64,000 bases of DNA from Bretschneidera sinensis (GCA_023935145.1 CM043700.1:41210620-41274619); one strand, 5' to 3'. Counted from the stretch's first letter, positions 44,001-55,740 are shown. Numbers and translations are program-made. Notes: generated by a model from the letters alone, not told the origin.

Positions 44001-47000
44001 CCGAGGGTATGCAAAGCAGCTCATATGCTCGGACATGGAGAATCTAGGCCGAGCGTATGACAAATAGCTCATTCACTCAGACTTGGAAAAATTTTACTGA
44101 GCGTATGACAAGCAGCTCATACGCTCAGACTTGAAGAAATTCGGCGAAGTGTATTCAAAGTAGCTCATACGCTCGGACTTGGAGAATCTAGGCCAAGCGT
44201 ATGACAAGCAGCTCATGCGCTCGGACTTAGAAAAATTTAGCCGAATGTATGCAAAGAAGCTCATACACTCGGACCTGGAGTATCTAGGCCGAGCGTATGA
44301 CACACAGCCCATAGGCTCGAACTTTGAGAAATTTGGTCGAGTGTGTGCAAAACAGGTCATACGCTCGGACTTGGAGAATCTAGGCTGAGTGTATGACAAA
44401 CAACTCATACACTCAGACTTAGAGAAATTTGGCCGAGTGTATGCAAAGCAGCTCATACGATCAGTCTTAGAGAATCTAGGCAAAGCGTTTGACAAGCAGG
44501 TCATATGCTCGGACTTGAGAAATTTGGCTGAGCGTATGCAAAATAGCTTATACACTCGCACTTGGAGAAATTTGGCCAAGCGTATGACAAACAGCTCATA
44601 CGCTCGGACTTGGAGAAATTTGGCCGAGCTTATGCAAAGCAGCTCATACGCTCAGACTTGGAGAATCTAGGCCGAGTATATAACGAACATCTAATACACT
44701 CGGACTTGGAGAAATTTGGTCGAGCGTATACAAAGCAGCTCATACTCTCAGACTTGGAGAATCTAGGCCGAGTGTATGACCAGCAGCTCATACGCTCGAA
44801 CTTGGAGAAATTTGGCCGAGCGTATAGAAAGCAGCTCATACGCTCGAACTTGGAGAAATTTGGTCGAGCATATGACATGCAGCTCATACACTTGGACTTA
44901 GAGAAATTTGGCCGAGCTTATGCAAAGCAGCTGATATGCTCAAACTTGGAGAGTCTAGGCCGAGCATATGACAAGCAACTCATACACTCAGACTTGTAGA
45001 AATTTGGCCGAGAATATGCAAAACAGCTCATGCGCTCGGACTTAGAGAATCTAGGCCGAGCGTATAATAAGCAGCTCATACGCTTGGATTTTGAGAAATT
45101 TGGCCGAGCATATGCAAAGCAGCTCATACGCTCGAACTTGGAGAAATTTGGCCAAATGTATGACAAACAGCTCATACGCTCGGACTTGGAGAAATTTGGC
45201 CGAGCTTGTGCAAAGCAGCTCATACGCTCAAACTTGGAGAATCTAGGCCGAGTGTATAACAAACATCTAATACGCTCGGACTTGGAAAAATTTGGCCGAG
45301 CGTATGCAAAGCAGCTCATATGCTCAGACTTGGAGAATATAGGCCAAGTATATGGAAAGCAGCTCATACGCTCGAACTTGGAGAAATTTGGCCGAGCTTA
45401 TGCAAAACAACTAATATGCTCGAACTTGGAGAGTCTAGGCCGAGCGTATGACAAGCAACTCATACACTCAGACTTGTAGAAATTTGGCCGAGCATGTGCA
45501 AAACAGCTCATACACTTGGACTTAGAGAATCTAGGCCTAGCGTATGACAAGTAGCTCATACGTTCGGACTTGAAGAAATTTGGCCGAGCGTATGCAAAGC
45601 AGCTTATACGCTCAGACTTGGAGAAATTTGGCCGAGCGTATGCAAAGTAGCTCATACACTAGGACTTGGAGAATCTAGGCCAAGCGTATGACAAGCAGCT
45701 AATGCGCTCAGACTTGGAGAAATTTGGCCGAGCGTATGCAAAGCAGTTCATACGCTCGAACTTAGAGAAATTTGGCCGAGCTTATGACAAATAGCTCATA
45801 CACTCGGACTTGGAGAAATTTGGCCGAGCTTATGCAAAGCAGCTCATACGCTCAAACTTGGAGAATCTAGGCCGAGTGTATTACGAACATCTAATACATT
45901 CGGACTTGGAGAAATTTGGCCGAGCGTATGCAAAGCAACTCATACACTCAGACTTGGAGAATCTAGGCTGAGTGTATGACCAGCAGCTCATACGCTCGAA
46001 CTTGGAGAAATTTGGTAGAGCGTATGGAAAGCAGCTCATACGCTCGAACTTGGAGAAATTTGGCCGAGTGTATGACAAGCAGCTCATACACTTGGACTTA
46101 GAGAAATTTGGCTTAGCTTATGCAAAGCAGCTGATATGCTCGAACTTGGAGAGTCTAAGCCGAGCGTATGACAAACAGCTCATACACTCAGACTTAGAGA
46201 AATTTGGCCGAGTGTATGCCAAGCAGCTCATACACTCGGTCTTAGAGAATCTAGGCAAAGCGTTTGACAAGCAGGTCATATGCTCGGACTTGAGAAATTT
46301 GGCCGAGCGTATGCAAAACAGCTTATACACTCGCACTTGGAGAAATTTGGTCGAGCGTATGCAAAGTAGCTCATACACTCAGACTTAGAGAATCTAGGCC
46401 GACCATATGACAAACAGCCCATATACTCGGACTTGGAGAAATTTGGCCGAGCTTATGCAAAGCAGCTCATACACTCGAACGTGGAGAAATTTAGCTGAGC
46501 TTATGACAAGCAGCTCATACTCTCGGACTTGGAGAAATTTGGCCGAGTGTATGACAAGCGGCTCATATACATGGACTTGGAAAAATTTTGCCGAGGGTAT
46601 GCAAAGCAGCTCATATGCTCGGACATAGAGAATCTAAGCCGAGCGTATGACAAGCAGCTCATACACTCGGACTTGGAGAAATTTGGTCGAGCATATGACT
46701 AGCAGCTCATACACTCAGACTTGTAGAAATTTGGCCAAGCATATGCAAAACAGCTCATACACTCGAACTTAGAGAATCTAGGCCGAGCGTATGATAAGCA
46801 GCTCATACGCTCGGACTTTGAGAAATTTGGCCGAGTGTATACAAAGCAGCTCATACGCTCAAACTTAGAGAAATTTGGCCAAGCATATGACAAACAGCTC
46901 ATACGCTCAGACTTGGAGAAATTTGGTCGAGCTTATGCAGAGCAGCTCATACGCTCAGACTTGGAGAATCTAGGCCGAGTGTATAATGAACATCTAATAT

Positions 47001-49482
47001 GCTCGGACTTGGAGATATTTGGCCGAGCGTATGCAAAGCAGCTCATACGCTCAGACTTGGAGAATCTAGGCCGAGTGTATGACCAGCAGCTCATACGCTC
47101 GAACTTGGAGAAATTTGGCCGAGTGTATGATAAGCAGCTCATACACTCGGACTTGGAGAAATTTGGCCGAAAAGCTGCTGATATGCTCGGACTTGGAGAG
47201 TCTAGGCCGAGCGTATGACAAGCAACTCATACACTCAGACTTGTAGAAATTTGGCCGAGCATGTGCAAAACAGCTCATACGCTTGGACTTAGAGAATCTA
47301 GGCCTAGTGTATGACAAGCAGCTCATACGCTCGGACTTGGAGAAATTTGGCCAAGCGTATGCAAAGCAGCTTATACGCTCAGACTTGGAGAAATTTGGCC
47401 TAGCGTATGCAAAGTAGCTCGTACACTCAGACTTAGAGAATCTAGGCCGAGCGTATGACAAGCAGCTCATGCACCCGAACTTGGAGAAATTTGGCCGAGC
47501 ATATGCAAAGCAGTTCATACGCTCGAACTTAGAGAAATTTGGCCGAACTTATGACAAATAGCTCATACACTCAGACATAGAGAAATTAGGCCGAGTGTAT
47601 GACAAACAGCTCATACACTTAGACTTGGAGAAATTTGGCTGAGCGTATGTAAAACAGCTCATATGGTCGGACTTGGAGAAATTTGACCGAGTGTATGACA
47701 AGCGGCTCATATGCACAGACTTGGAGAAATTTGGCCGAGGGTATGCAAAACAGCTCATATGCTCGGACATGGAGAATCTAGGCTGAGCGTCTGACAAATA
47801 GCTCATTCACTCAGACTTGGAAAAATTTGGGCGAGTGTATGCCAAACAGCTCATACACTCGGACTTGGAGAAATTTTACTGAGCGTATGACAAGCAGCTC
47901 ATACGCTCAGACTTGAAGAAATTCGACGAAGTGTATGCAAAGAAGCTCATACACTCGGACTTGTATAATCTAGGCCAAGCGTATGACAAGCAGCTCATAC
48001 GCTCGGACTTGGAGAAATTTGGCCGAGCGTGTAACTAGCAGCTTATACGCTTGGACATGGAGAAATTTGGCCAAGGGTATGCAAAATAGGTCATATGCTC
48101 GGGCTTGGAGAATATAGGCCTAGTGTATGACAGGCAGCTCATACACTTGGACTTGGAGAAATTTGGCCGAGTATAGGCCAAACAGCTTATACGCTCAGAC
48201 TTGGAGTATCTAGGTTGAACGTATGACAAACAGCTCATACGCTCGGACTTGGTGAAATTTGGCCGAGAGTATGCAAAGTAGCTCATACGCTCGGACTTGG
48301 AGAATCTCGGTCGAGCATATGACAAACAACTCATACACTCGGACTTGGAGAAATTTGGCCGAGCGTATGCAAAATGGCTCATACACTCGAACTTGGAGAA
48401 ATTTGGCCGAGTGTATGCAAAACAGCTCATACGCTCGGACTTGAAGAAATTTTGTAAAGCATATGACAAGCAGCTCATATTCTCAGACTTCGAGAAATTT
48501 GGCCGAGGGTATGCAAAGCAGCTCATATGCTCGGACTTTGAGAATCTAGACCGAGCGTATGATAAGCAGCTCATACTCTCGGACTTGAAGAAATTTGGCC
48601 GAGCGTATGCCAAGCAGTTTATACGCTCGGACTTGAAGAATTTAGGCCGAGCGTATGACAAACAGCTCATACACTCGGACTTGGAGAAATTTGGCCAAGT
48701 GTATGCAAAGCAGCTCATACGCTCGGACTTGGAGAATCAAGGCCGAGCGTATGACAAGCAGCTCATATGCTTGGACTTGAAGAAATTTGGCCAAGCGTAT
48801 GCCAAACAGCTCATGCGCTCGGACTTGGAGAATCTAGGCTGAGCGTATGACAAGTAGCTCATACGCTCAGACTTGGAGAAATTTCGCTGAGCGTATGTAA
48901 GGCAGCTCATACGCTCGGACTTTGAGAAATTTGGCTGAGTGAATGCAAAACAGCTCATACGCAGGAACTTAGAGAAATTTGGTCGTGCATATGCCAAGCA
49001 GCTCATACGCTCGGAGTTGGAGAATCTACACTGAGCGTATGACAAGCAGCTCATACGCTCGGACAATGAGAAATTTGGCCTAGAGTATGCAAAACAGCTC
49101 ATATGCTCGGGCTTGGAGAATCTAGGCTGAGCGTATGACAAGTAGCTCATACACTCGGACTTGAAGAAATTTGACCGAGTGTATGCCAAGCAGCTTATAC
49201 GCTTGGACTTAGAGAATTTAATCCGAGTGTATGACAAACAGCTCATACACTCGTACTTGAAGAAATTTGGCCGAGTGTATGCAAAACAGCTCATATGCTC
49301 CGACTTGGAGAATCTAGGCCGAGTGTATGACAAGCAGCACATACGCTTAGACTTGGAGAAATATGACTGAGCGTATGCCAAACAGCTCATACGTTCGGAC
49401 TTGGAGAATCTAGGCCGAGTGTATGACAAGAAACTCATACGCTCAGACTTGGAGAAATTTGGCTGAGCGTATGTAAGGCAGT
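38095..49482. repeat. 48-bp palindromic minisatellite, about 237 units
   Basis: Head-to-tail units of CTCATACGCTCGGACTTGG, AGAAATTTGGCCGAGCGTATG and CAAAGCAG. Two main forms alternate irregularly: AATTTGG with GCAAAGCAG, and ATCTAGG with GACAAGCAG. In each unit CATACGCTCGG and CCGAGCGTATG are inverted copies. Blocks of many units recur, for example the rare GAACATCTAATAC variant at 42148, 44685, 45261, 45885 and 46988. Long frames are open on both strands because 48 is divisible by three; none is called a gene. It lies in the 3' region of Tat copy 2. Confidence 0.97.
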
Positions 49483-50796
49483 TGTTGTGCGATTATCCGC
49501 CTAAATAAATAAGTAAATAATTGAAATTTTTTTACTTGCAAGTGCACAAGGTCAACTTAGTACTATAGTGTGCGAAAGCAAGATCATCTCCACAGGGATT
49601 GGTGAATTTCGTTTTAGAATTATATTTGCAATGTAAAAAAGATAGAAATAATAAAAGAATTGATTATGATAAAGATAAAATAATAAAGATAAAGGCGTAG
49701 GGACTTGATATCCACCACTAATTATGCTACCACAACAAAACAGTATGCTAGTGCTTTACTCATGTCATGAATACCTAATGGTTGTCAACCTAAGGGCATG
49801 GTATCTACTCCTTAAGCTATTGATCTCCCTAAGCAACGAGTTAGGCATGGTATCTACTCTAACTTTTTTCTTTCTTAAGGGATTCAACCTAGTGTATGCT
49901 GAGTTGTTCCTTAAGAGAGCATAGGATCTGTGGAAATCGACAACTATACGGGACCTAGGGCATGGTATCTACTCCTGGTTTCCCATGTTGATTAACCCAA
50001 GAATTCGGTGTGGATATCTTTTGTTACTAATATCAGACCTAGGACTTGGTCATCCAAATTGATCTAACTGACAAGTCCATACCACATGCACATATTGATC
50101 AGACATATACATATGAGGAATTTAAATAAAAGTAGGTATTAATCAAGTTAAGCAACACAACATAAATATCGCAAAGGTGCTAATACTAATTATTGAATAA
50201 ACATAATTAGGGCTTCAACCAAGCCCTTACTAAAAGTTAAGTACACATAATAAAAATAGAGGAAAGAAGAAACCCGAGAGAAGAGTCTTCAATTCCTCTC
50301 CACGGTCTCATTCTCCAAGCTAAAGCAAAAGATAAAAGAAGGGATAAAAGAAGTGTTCTCTAAGTTATGATTATTTGTGTGTGCTTTACAAGTGTATTTA
50401 TAGGGCTTGAGTAGTCCTAGAAGGCTCATGAGTTCCTAAACTTTCCTAAAACACAAAACTCCTTTATTTCCAAAATAGGGTTATGCAGTTTACTGTTCAT
50501 GCCTGTACATGTGCGCTCAATCGCATGTGTCTTGCACTCGATCGCATTGCTGCGATCGATCCTTCATGTGTGCGAACGATCGCATGCAGTAGTGCGATCG
50601 ATCGCACTTTGACTAGAAGCTGCTCCAGGATTTCCAGGCTTCTTCTCTTAAGTGCCAAAACTGCTTCATTTTTCTCCAAGACCTATAAAAACATGTGAAA
50701 CACACAAAATGAAGTAAAATAGACTAAAACGTATAGACAAAGAGCTTAACACATGTAAATTAAGGGGCTTAAATATGAATATTTAAGCACTTATCA
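49483..50796 (-). repeat. 3' LTR of the nested element
   Basis: 1314 bp, a few percent different from the 5' LTR by eye. It contains GCATGGTATCTACTC three times (49796, 49845, 49960) and a cluster of CGATCG-type palindromes (50515-50610). The conserved 66-codon frame near 49724 is present in both LTRs only because the LTRs are copies. Confidence 0.93.
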
Positions 50797-52117
50797 CACC
50801 CCAAACTTACATATTACTAGTCCCTTAGCAATACAAAACAAAAAACTAAATGAAGAACAAAATTAAAGATAAATTCACTTCCATGATACTCAAAGATTTG
50901 GGTTGCACAAAAAACTATGATAACAGTTCATGAGTAAGCTTAAAATAAAAACAACTTTTTGTATTGAAATAGGTTTTTCAAAAGTTCATGTTACTTACCT
51001 AAGGTTGGCTTAAGGCATCTTAAGTTTGATTTGTGTGTGATGAATTAGCACATATAAGATGGGACTTCCATATAATTTTAGTGTATAGGGTTTCGATGCC
51101 CAAACCTTTATCGAATTCCTTATCAAAGAGAACAAAAATGGTATAATGCTTTCTTCTTCTTTCTTTTTCTTTCATCATGCGATCTTTTCCATGTTGAGGT
51201 CCATCGAACTTTCTATTTGACCCTTGTAACGAGTGTTTAGCCAATGACTCCCAAACCAGATGGTTTTAGGGCATTAGGTGTAAAGACACCCCTAAGGACT
51301 TATTAACTCGAATAAAAAAGGCTACGGAACTAACAGGTTTTAATGCTTCTAAACGAAATTTCCACCTTTGACGTGAACACTTAAAGCTTACTGAGGCAAG
51401 AGGCCCAGTTACTCAGTGGAAAGCTTTTTGATCACTTTTTGCATGATGAACAATTTTCTTTATTTTTTTTCTTTATTTTTCTTATGCCAAAGTGTTCTTT
51501 TCAACAAGTTATCCGATTACAGTTAGATTATGGAAACATATACAAGAGAATTATATGTCATACCCCACATAAATGCGTGATAAATGTGCTCATGCAAATT
51601 TGGATCAAACTCGTGAATTCTTAGGTGCCTTGAGGTAGGTAACTAAACTTTGTAAAATTCTCATTGCAATACTATGTGTTCTAGCTTTTAAGCTTACTAA
51701 TGAAGTGTTATCAAATTTTTAAATCAACCAAAATTTTTGTTTACCAAAAGAACATGCATTTATCTTCCTAAAAAAAAACTGGGACTTAGTGTGTGCATGT
51801 GTTTCAAGTGTGTCTGTGATAGTATCTAGTATCTCCCACTACCCCCAAACTTAAAATACACATTGTCCCCAATGTGTGTGGCATGGAAAGATCTGACCTG
51901 GGAGATGGAAAATTAGGTTGCTTGCTTTGCTTGTAACGTGCCCCTAAACTTGAACTAGATGCACGCACTAAGTACCGGACAAAGAAAAATAAACATTATT
52001 TCGGAAAACAAGAAATATAAATACTAGATATGTAAATATAAATATAAATAAAAGAAAAATACTAAAATAAAAAGGATAAGTCTGGGGTGCCTCCAATGAG
52101 CTCTAAGTTTAACGTCT
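50797..52117 (-). other. 3' untranslated region of the nested element
   Basis: No coding domains. In element sense it carries GGGGACAATGTG and AAGTTTGGGGGTAG (about 51845-51880), a block also seen before the 3' end of the element at 62803-64000, and a polypurine GTAAGTTTGGGGTG next to the LTR (50797-50810). Confidence 0.75.
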
Positions 52118-53012
52118 TCAGCCAGACCAAGCCTTATTTTTTTTCCAAAAGTAAGAGTGGCAGCAGCTAGCATAGGAAGTGTCTTCTCTCTCCCATATAC
52201 GCATAAGGTAAGTGCTCTGGCAACTGCTTGAATTCCAAGTTAGGTGCCTGTACAATAAAAGAGAAAATAGTATTAGTTGGCACATGAATATCAAATGGAT
52301 CAGTGTATTTACTTTGATGCTTTGGAGAGGCTTCAATGAGGTGCATAGTTTTGATGATGTCATCAGTAACATCCTCAGATTCTGGCACTGTACTCGATCT
52401 TGTGAGACTATATGTAAGAGTAGTTTCTAATGGATCAAAGTGATGGTCATGAAAAACTTGTTCAACAACACCTTGCTTTTGTTTACTTAGCTCCTTAGCT
52501 ATATGCCCCACTTGTACATCTAATCTTTGAATAGCTTGCTCATGCCTTGCATTTATTTGTCTTTGCTCAGTCATAAACTGCTCTTGTAAGGTAAGCAACT
52601 GTTGTTTTTGAATGACCAATTCCCTAAAAATGCTCTCTATGTCACTCTCTATTGATTATGGGACTAATTAAGCTGCTTGTTGGAAGTCCCTTTGCTACCC
52701 TTGAAGGTTCAAGGCATTTTGATTGTTCTATGCGAAGTTGGGGTGGTTCTGCCATCTAGGATTATAGGTATATGCATATGCATTGTTTGGTCCCTTATAA
52801 TTTGCTTGCTCTTGATCTGCATATAAATATAAAGGGCAAGTTTCAGTAGTGTGATCAAAATGAGAACATATAGCACATACCTGGAGTGGTTTGGCTCGCG
52901 GACTAGGTGAGATGTTTTGAGTGGTCATGGTGTTTATGAGCATATCCAGCTTCCTCTCCATAGCATTTAGATAAGCATAACTAGCTTCCACCATTGGTGC
53001 TTCTCCTTCCAA
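52118..53012 (-). pseudogene. Gag C-terminal part of the nested element (broken)
   Basis: Two overlapping frames. 52728-53012 has a single zinc knuckle of CX2CX4HX4C form (CAICSHFDHTTETC), then YNPRWQNHPNF, the block also found in the gag at 60342 (YNPGWKNHPNF). 52167-52619 has a coiled-coil stretch (LLTLQEQFMTEQRQINARHEQ), as in Athila-like Gag after the knuckle. The N-terminal capsid half, protease and polymerase are missing. Confidence 0.8.
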
Positions 53013-53318
53013 TGAATTAGTTGAAAAACTTCAGTGTAGCAGTTTCGGTACTGCTTATCGAGTACTCTCTGGACCTTTTGCGCTCGATCGCAGCTCCTCT
53101 GTGCTCGATCACTCTGGGTTTGCGATCGATCACACCAAGTAGTGCGCTCGATCGCAATGAGGACAGAAACTCCTCCTCTGCACACTTGACAAAAAAATCG
53201 AAAACGAAAAGAAGGAATAAATCTAATTTTTGATAAAAATAAAAATAAAACGGAACAGAATAAAATAAAATAAAATAAAAAACTAACGAAAATAATTTTA
53301 AAAAGAAATTTAGCACAA
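53013..53318 (-). other. Leader of the nested element
   Basis: Untranslated leader between primer site and gag. It includes several copies of a GCTCGATCGCA-like palindromic motif (53080-53160) also present in both LTRs. Confidence 0.6.
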
Positions 53319-53336
53319 TCCCCAGCAACGGCACCA
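53319..53336 (-). promoter_or_regulatory. Primer binding site, tRNA-Asp type
   Basis: TGGTGCCGTTGCTGGGGA on the minus strand, six bases from the 5' LTR. It differs at two positions from the perfect site at 60133-60150. Confidence 0.9.
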
Positions 53337-53342
53337 AAAACT

Positions 53343-54672
53343 TGTTGTGTGATTATCCACCTAAATAAATAAGTAAATAATCAAACTTGTTTTACTTGCA
53401 AGTGCACAAGGTCAACTTAGTAGTATAGTGTGCGAAAGCAAGATCATCTCCACAGGAATTGGTGAATTTCGTTTTAGAATTATATTCGCAATGTAAAAAA
53501 GATAGAAATAATAAAAGAGTTGATTATGATAAAGATAAAATAATAAAGATAAAGGCGTAGAGACTTGATATCCACCACTAATTATGCTACCACAACAAAA
53601 CAGTATGCTAGTGCTTTACTCATGTCATGAATACCTAATGGTTGTGAACCTAAGGGCATGGTATCTACTCTTTAAGCTATTGATTTCCCTAAGCAATGAG
53701 TTAGGCATGGTATCTACTCTAACTTTTTTCTCTCTCAAGGGATTCAACCTAGTGTATGCTGAGTTGTTCCTTAAGAGAGCATAGGATCTGTGGAAATCGA
53801 AAACTACACGGGACCTAGGGCATGGTATCTACTCCCGGTTTCCCATGTTGATTAACCCAAGAATCCTGTGTGGATATCTTTTATTACTAATGTCAGACCC
53901 AAGACTCGGTCATCCAAATTGATCTAACTGACAAGTCCATACCACATGCACATATTGATCAGACATATACATATGAGGAATTTAAATAAAAACAGGTATT
54001 AATCAAGTTAAGCAACACAACATAAATATCACAAAGGCACCAATACTAATTATTGAATAAACATAATTAGGGCTTCAACCAAGCCCTTACTAAAAGTTAA
54101 GTACATATAATAAAAATAGAGGAAAGAAGAAACCCGAGAGAAGAGTCTTCAATTCCTCTCCACGGTCTCCTTCTCCAAGCTAAAGCAAAAGATAAAAGAA
54201 GGGATAAAAGAAGTGTTCTCTAAGTTGTGATTATTTGTGTGTGCTTTACAAGTGTATTTATAGGGCTTGAGTAGTCTTAGAAGGCTCATGAGTTCCTAAA
54301 CTTTCCTAAAACACAAAACTCCTTTATTTCCAAAATAGGGTTTTGCAGTTTACTGTTCACACCCGTATATGTGCGCTCGATCGTATGCGTCTTGCACTCG
54401 ATCGCATTACTGCGCTCGATCCTTCATGTGTGCGAACGATCGCATGTGCACTCGATCGCATGCCGTAGTGCGATCGATCGCACTTTGACTAGAAGCTGCT
54501 CCAGGATTTCTAGGCTTCTTCCCTTAAGTGCCAAAACTGCTTCCTTTTTCTCCAAGACCTATAAACACATGTGAAACACACAAAATGAAGTAAAACAGAC
54601 TAAAACGTATAGACAAAGAGCTTAACACTTGTAAATTAAGGGGCTTAAATATGAATATTTAAGCACTTGTCA
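53343..54672 (-). repeat. 5' LTR of the nested element
   Basis: 1330 bp. It carries the CGATCG-type cluster at 54370-54485, slightly longer than in the other LTR (an extra GTGCACTCGATCGC piece). Confidence 0.93.
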
Positions 54673-55034
54673 GCAGCTCATACACTCAGACTTGGAGAAA
54701 TTTGGCCGAGTGTATGCCAAGCAGTTCATTCGCTCAGACTTGGAGAAATTTGGCTGAGCGTATGCAAAACTGCTCATACGCAGGGACTTGGAGAAATTTG
54801 GTCGTGCATATGCCAAGCAGACGCTCGGAGTTGGAGAATCTACGCTGAGTGTATGACAAGTAGCTCATACGCTCGAACTTGGAGAAATTTGACCGAGTGT
54901 ATACAAAGCAGCTCATATGCTCGAACTTGGAGAATCTAGGCTGAGTGTATGACAAGCAGCTCATACACTCGGACTTGGAAAAATTTGGCCGAGCGTGTGC
55001 AAATCAGCTTATACGCTCGGACTTGGAGAAATTT
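54673..55034. repeat. Remainder of the 48-bp array beyond the nested element
   Basis: About 7.5 units of the same repeat, ending at GAGAAATTTGGG. One unit near 54815 is shortened. Confidence 0.95.
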
Positions 55035-55270
55035 GGGGATGGGCCCTTCCACATGCTTTTTCTCTTTGGGCCTATGTGCTCTTTTTACAAGCGCAATAAA
55101 TTATGATGGCTGCTTTCTTTTAATGACGGCGTATTGGGCACAGTAAGGGTCGTGGTTTAATGACAGTTGGAATCTTGGGAAGTGGGAACGGTGCCTGGGT
55201 GATGGCAAAGGTCATGTCCTTTCAGTTAGTGGGTTGAGTTAATACTTCCTTATTTCTGTTGCCGCAACTC

Positions 55271-55280
55271 CTATATAAGG
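55271..55280 (+). promoter_or_regulatory. TATA box of the antisense ORF (copy 2)
   Basis: CTATATAAGG, identical to the one in copy 1, 130 bp before the ATG at 55410. The region between it and the array (55035-55270) is its upstream promoter. Confidence 0.75.
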
Positions 55281-55409
55281 AGATTCTTCTTCATTTTTCC
55301 TCACTTACAATTTTTTTGAGAGATCTTTGAGAGTACAGAGTTTGGGAGAAACAGTTTGAGAGCGTTTGATTTTCTTAGAAGTTACCTAAACAATTCCTTG
55401 GTGAGTATA

Positions 55410-55715
55410 ATGTCTGACGAGAGTTAGCTTAGCAGAGATCTTTCGAGGGAATTGGAGGAAGCAATAGATGTTTTCTCCAATGATGGGGTCTCTTGCCTAG
55501 AGGATGTCTCTCAAGAGGGCACCCTGGCTCTCGTGTCTTATGTCCCTGAGGGAGATGATGGAGAGAGTGAGGAAGGAGAATCTCTTGGGGAGGATGTCGA
55601 CCGGGCACTTTTGGGCATAAGGGAGGACGACACGGAGGTCAAGAGGGAGGAGTGGATGTTCGAAGCGAACTTCATCTCGAGCGTGGTGGAAGATGCTGAA
55701 CTCGGATTAGGTTAG
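55410..55715 (+). pseudogene. Antisense ORF of Tat copy 2, N-terminal part
   Basis: From ATG at 55410 the frame reads MSDES, a TAG stop, then LSRDLSRELEEAI and an acidic stretch (DDGESEEGESLGEDVDRAL). It ends with WMFEANFISSVVEDAE, which aligns with WSFEANSVSSVVGEAE of copy 1. It stops at 55715, before the Transposase_28-like block present in copy 1, so it is truncated. Transcription would run away from the array, against the retrotransposon sense. Confidence 0.78.
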
Positions 55716-55740
55716 GATTCTTAGGTGATTTAGTTTCCTT

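Larger units (their letters stand above)
49483..54672 (-). mobile_element. Gag-only Athila-type LTR element (TR-GAG-like) nested in the array
   Basis: LTRs 49483-50796 (3') and 53343-54672 (5') begin TGATAAGTGC and end CAACA in element sense. A tRNA-Asp-like primer site follows the 5' LTR. The 2.5-kb interior holds only a decayed gag C-part and a 3' region with GTTTGGGG polypurine blocks. Flanks are GCAGT and GCAGC, a 5-bp target duplication with one change, and both belong to the 48-bp unit. The array resumes in phase on the other side. Confidence 0.93.
37525..55740 (-). mobile_element. 3' portion of a Tat-lineage gypsy element (copy 2), giant array
   Basis: Same layout as copy 1 but in minus orientation: LTR 37525-38012, polypurine tract with hairpin, 48-bp palindromic array 38095-49482 and 54673-55034, antisense promoter and ORF to about 55715. 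The right boundary is where similarity to the antisense ORF stops; gag-pol and the other LTR are absent. A complete gag-only LTR element (49483-54672) is nested inside the array. Confidence 0.8.

Noticed and set aside
38095..49440. Dozens of long open frames on both strands inside the 48-bp array
   Set aside because: Their 16-residue repeats simply mirror a 48-bp unit. Both strands are open, and the frames shift with every indel.
38095..49482. CRISPR-like array
   Set aside because: Units are contiguous without unique spacers, in a plant genome, and belong to a retrotransposon 3' region.
49724..49924. 66-codon frame conserved at 49724 and 53584
   Set aside because: The two copies lie in the two LTRs of one element, so the conservation comes from LTR identity.
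51020..51244. 74-codon frame in the 3' region of the nested element
   Set aside because: No retrotransposon domain and no similarity I recognise; it lies in the expected untranslated region.
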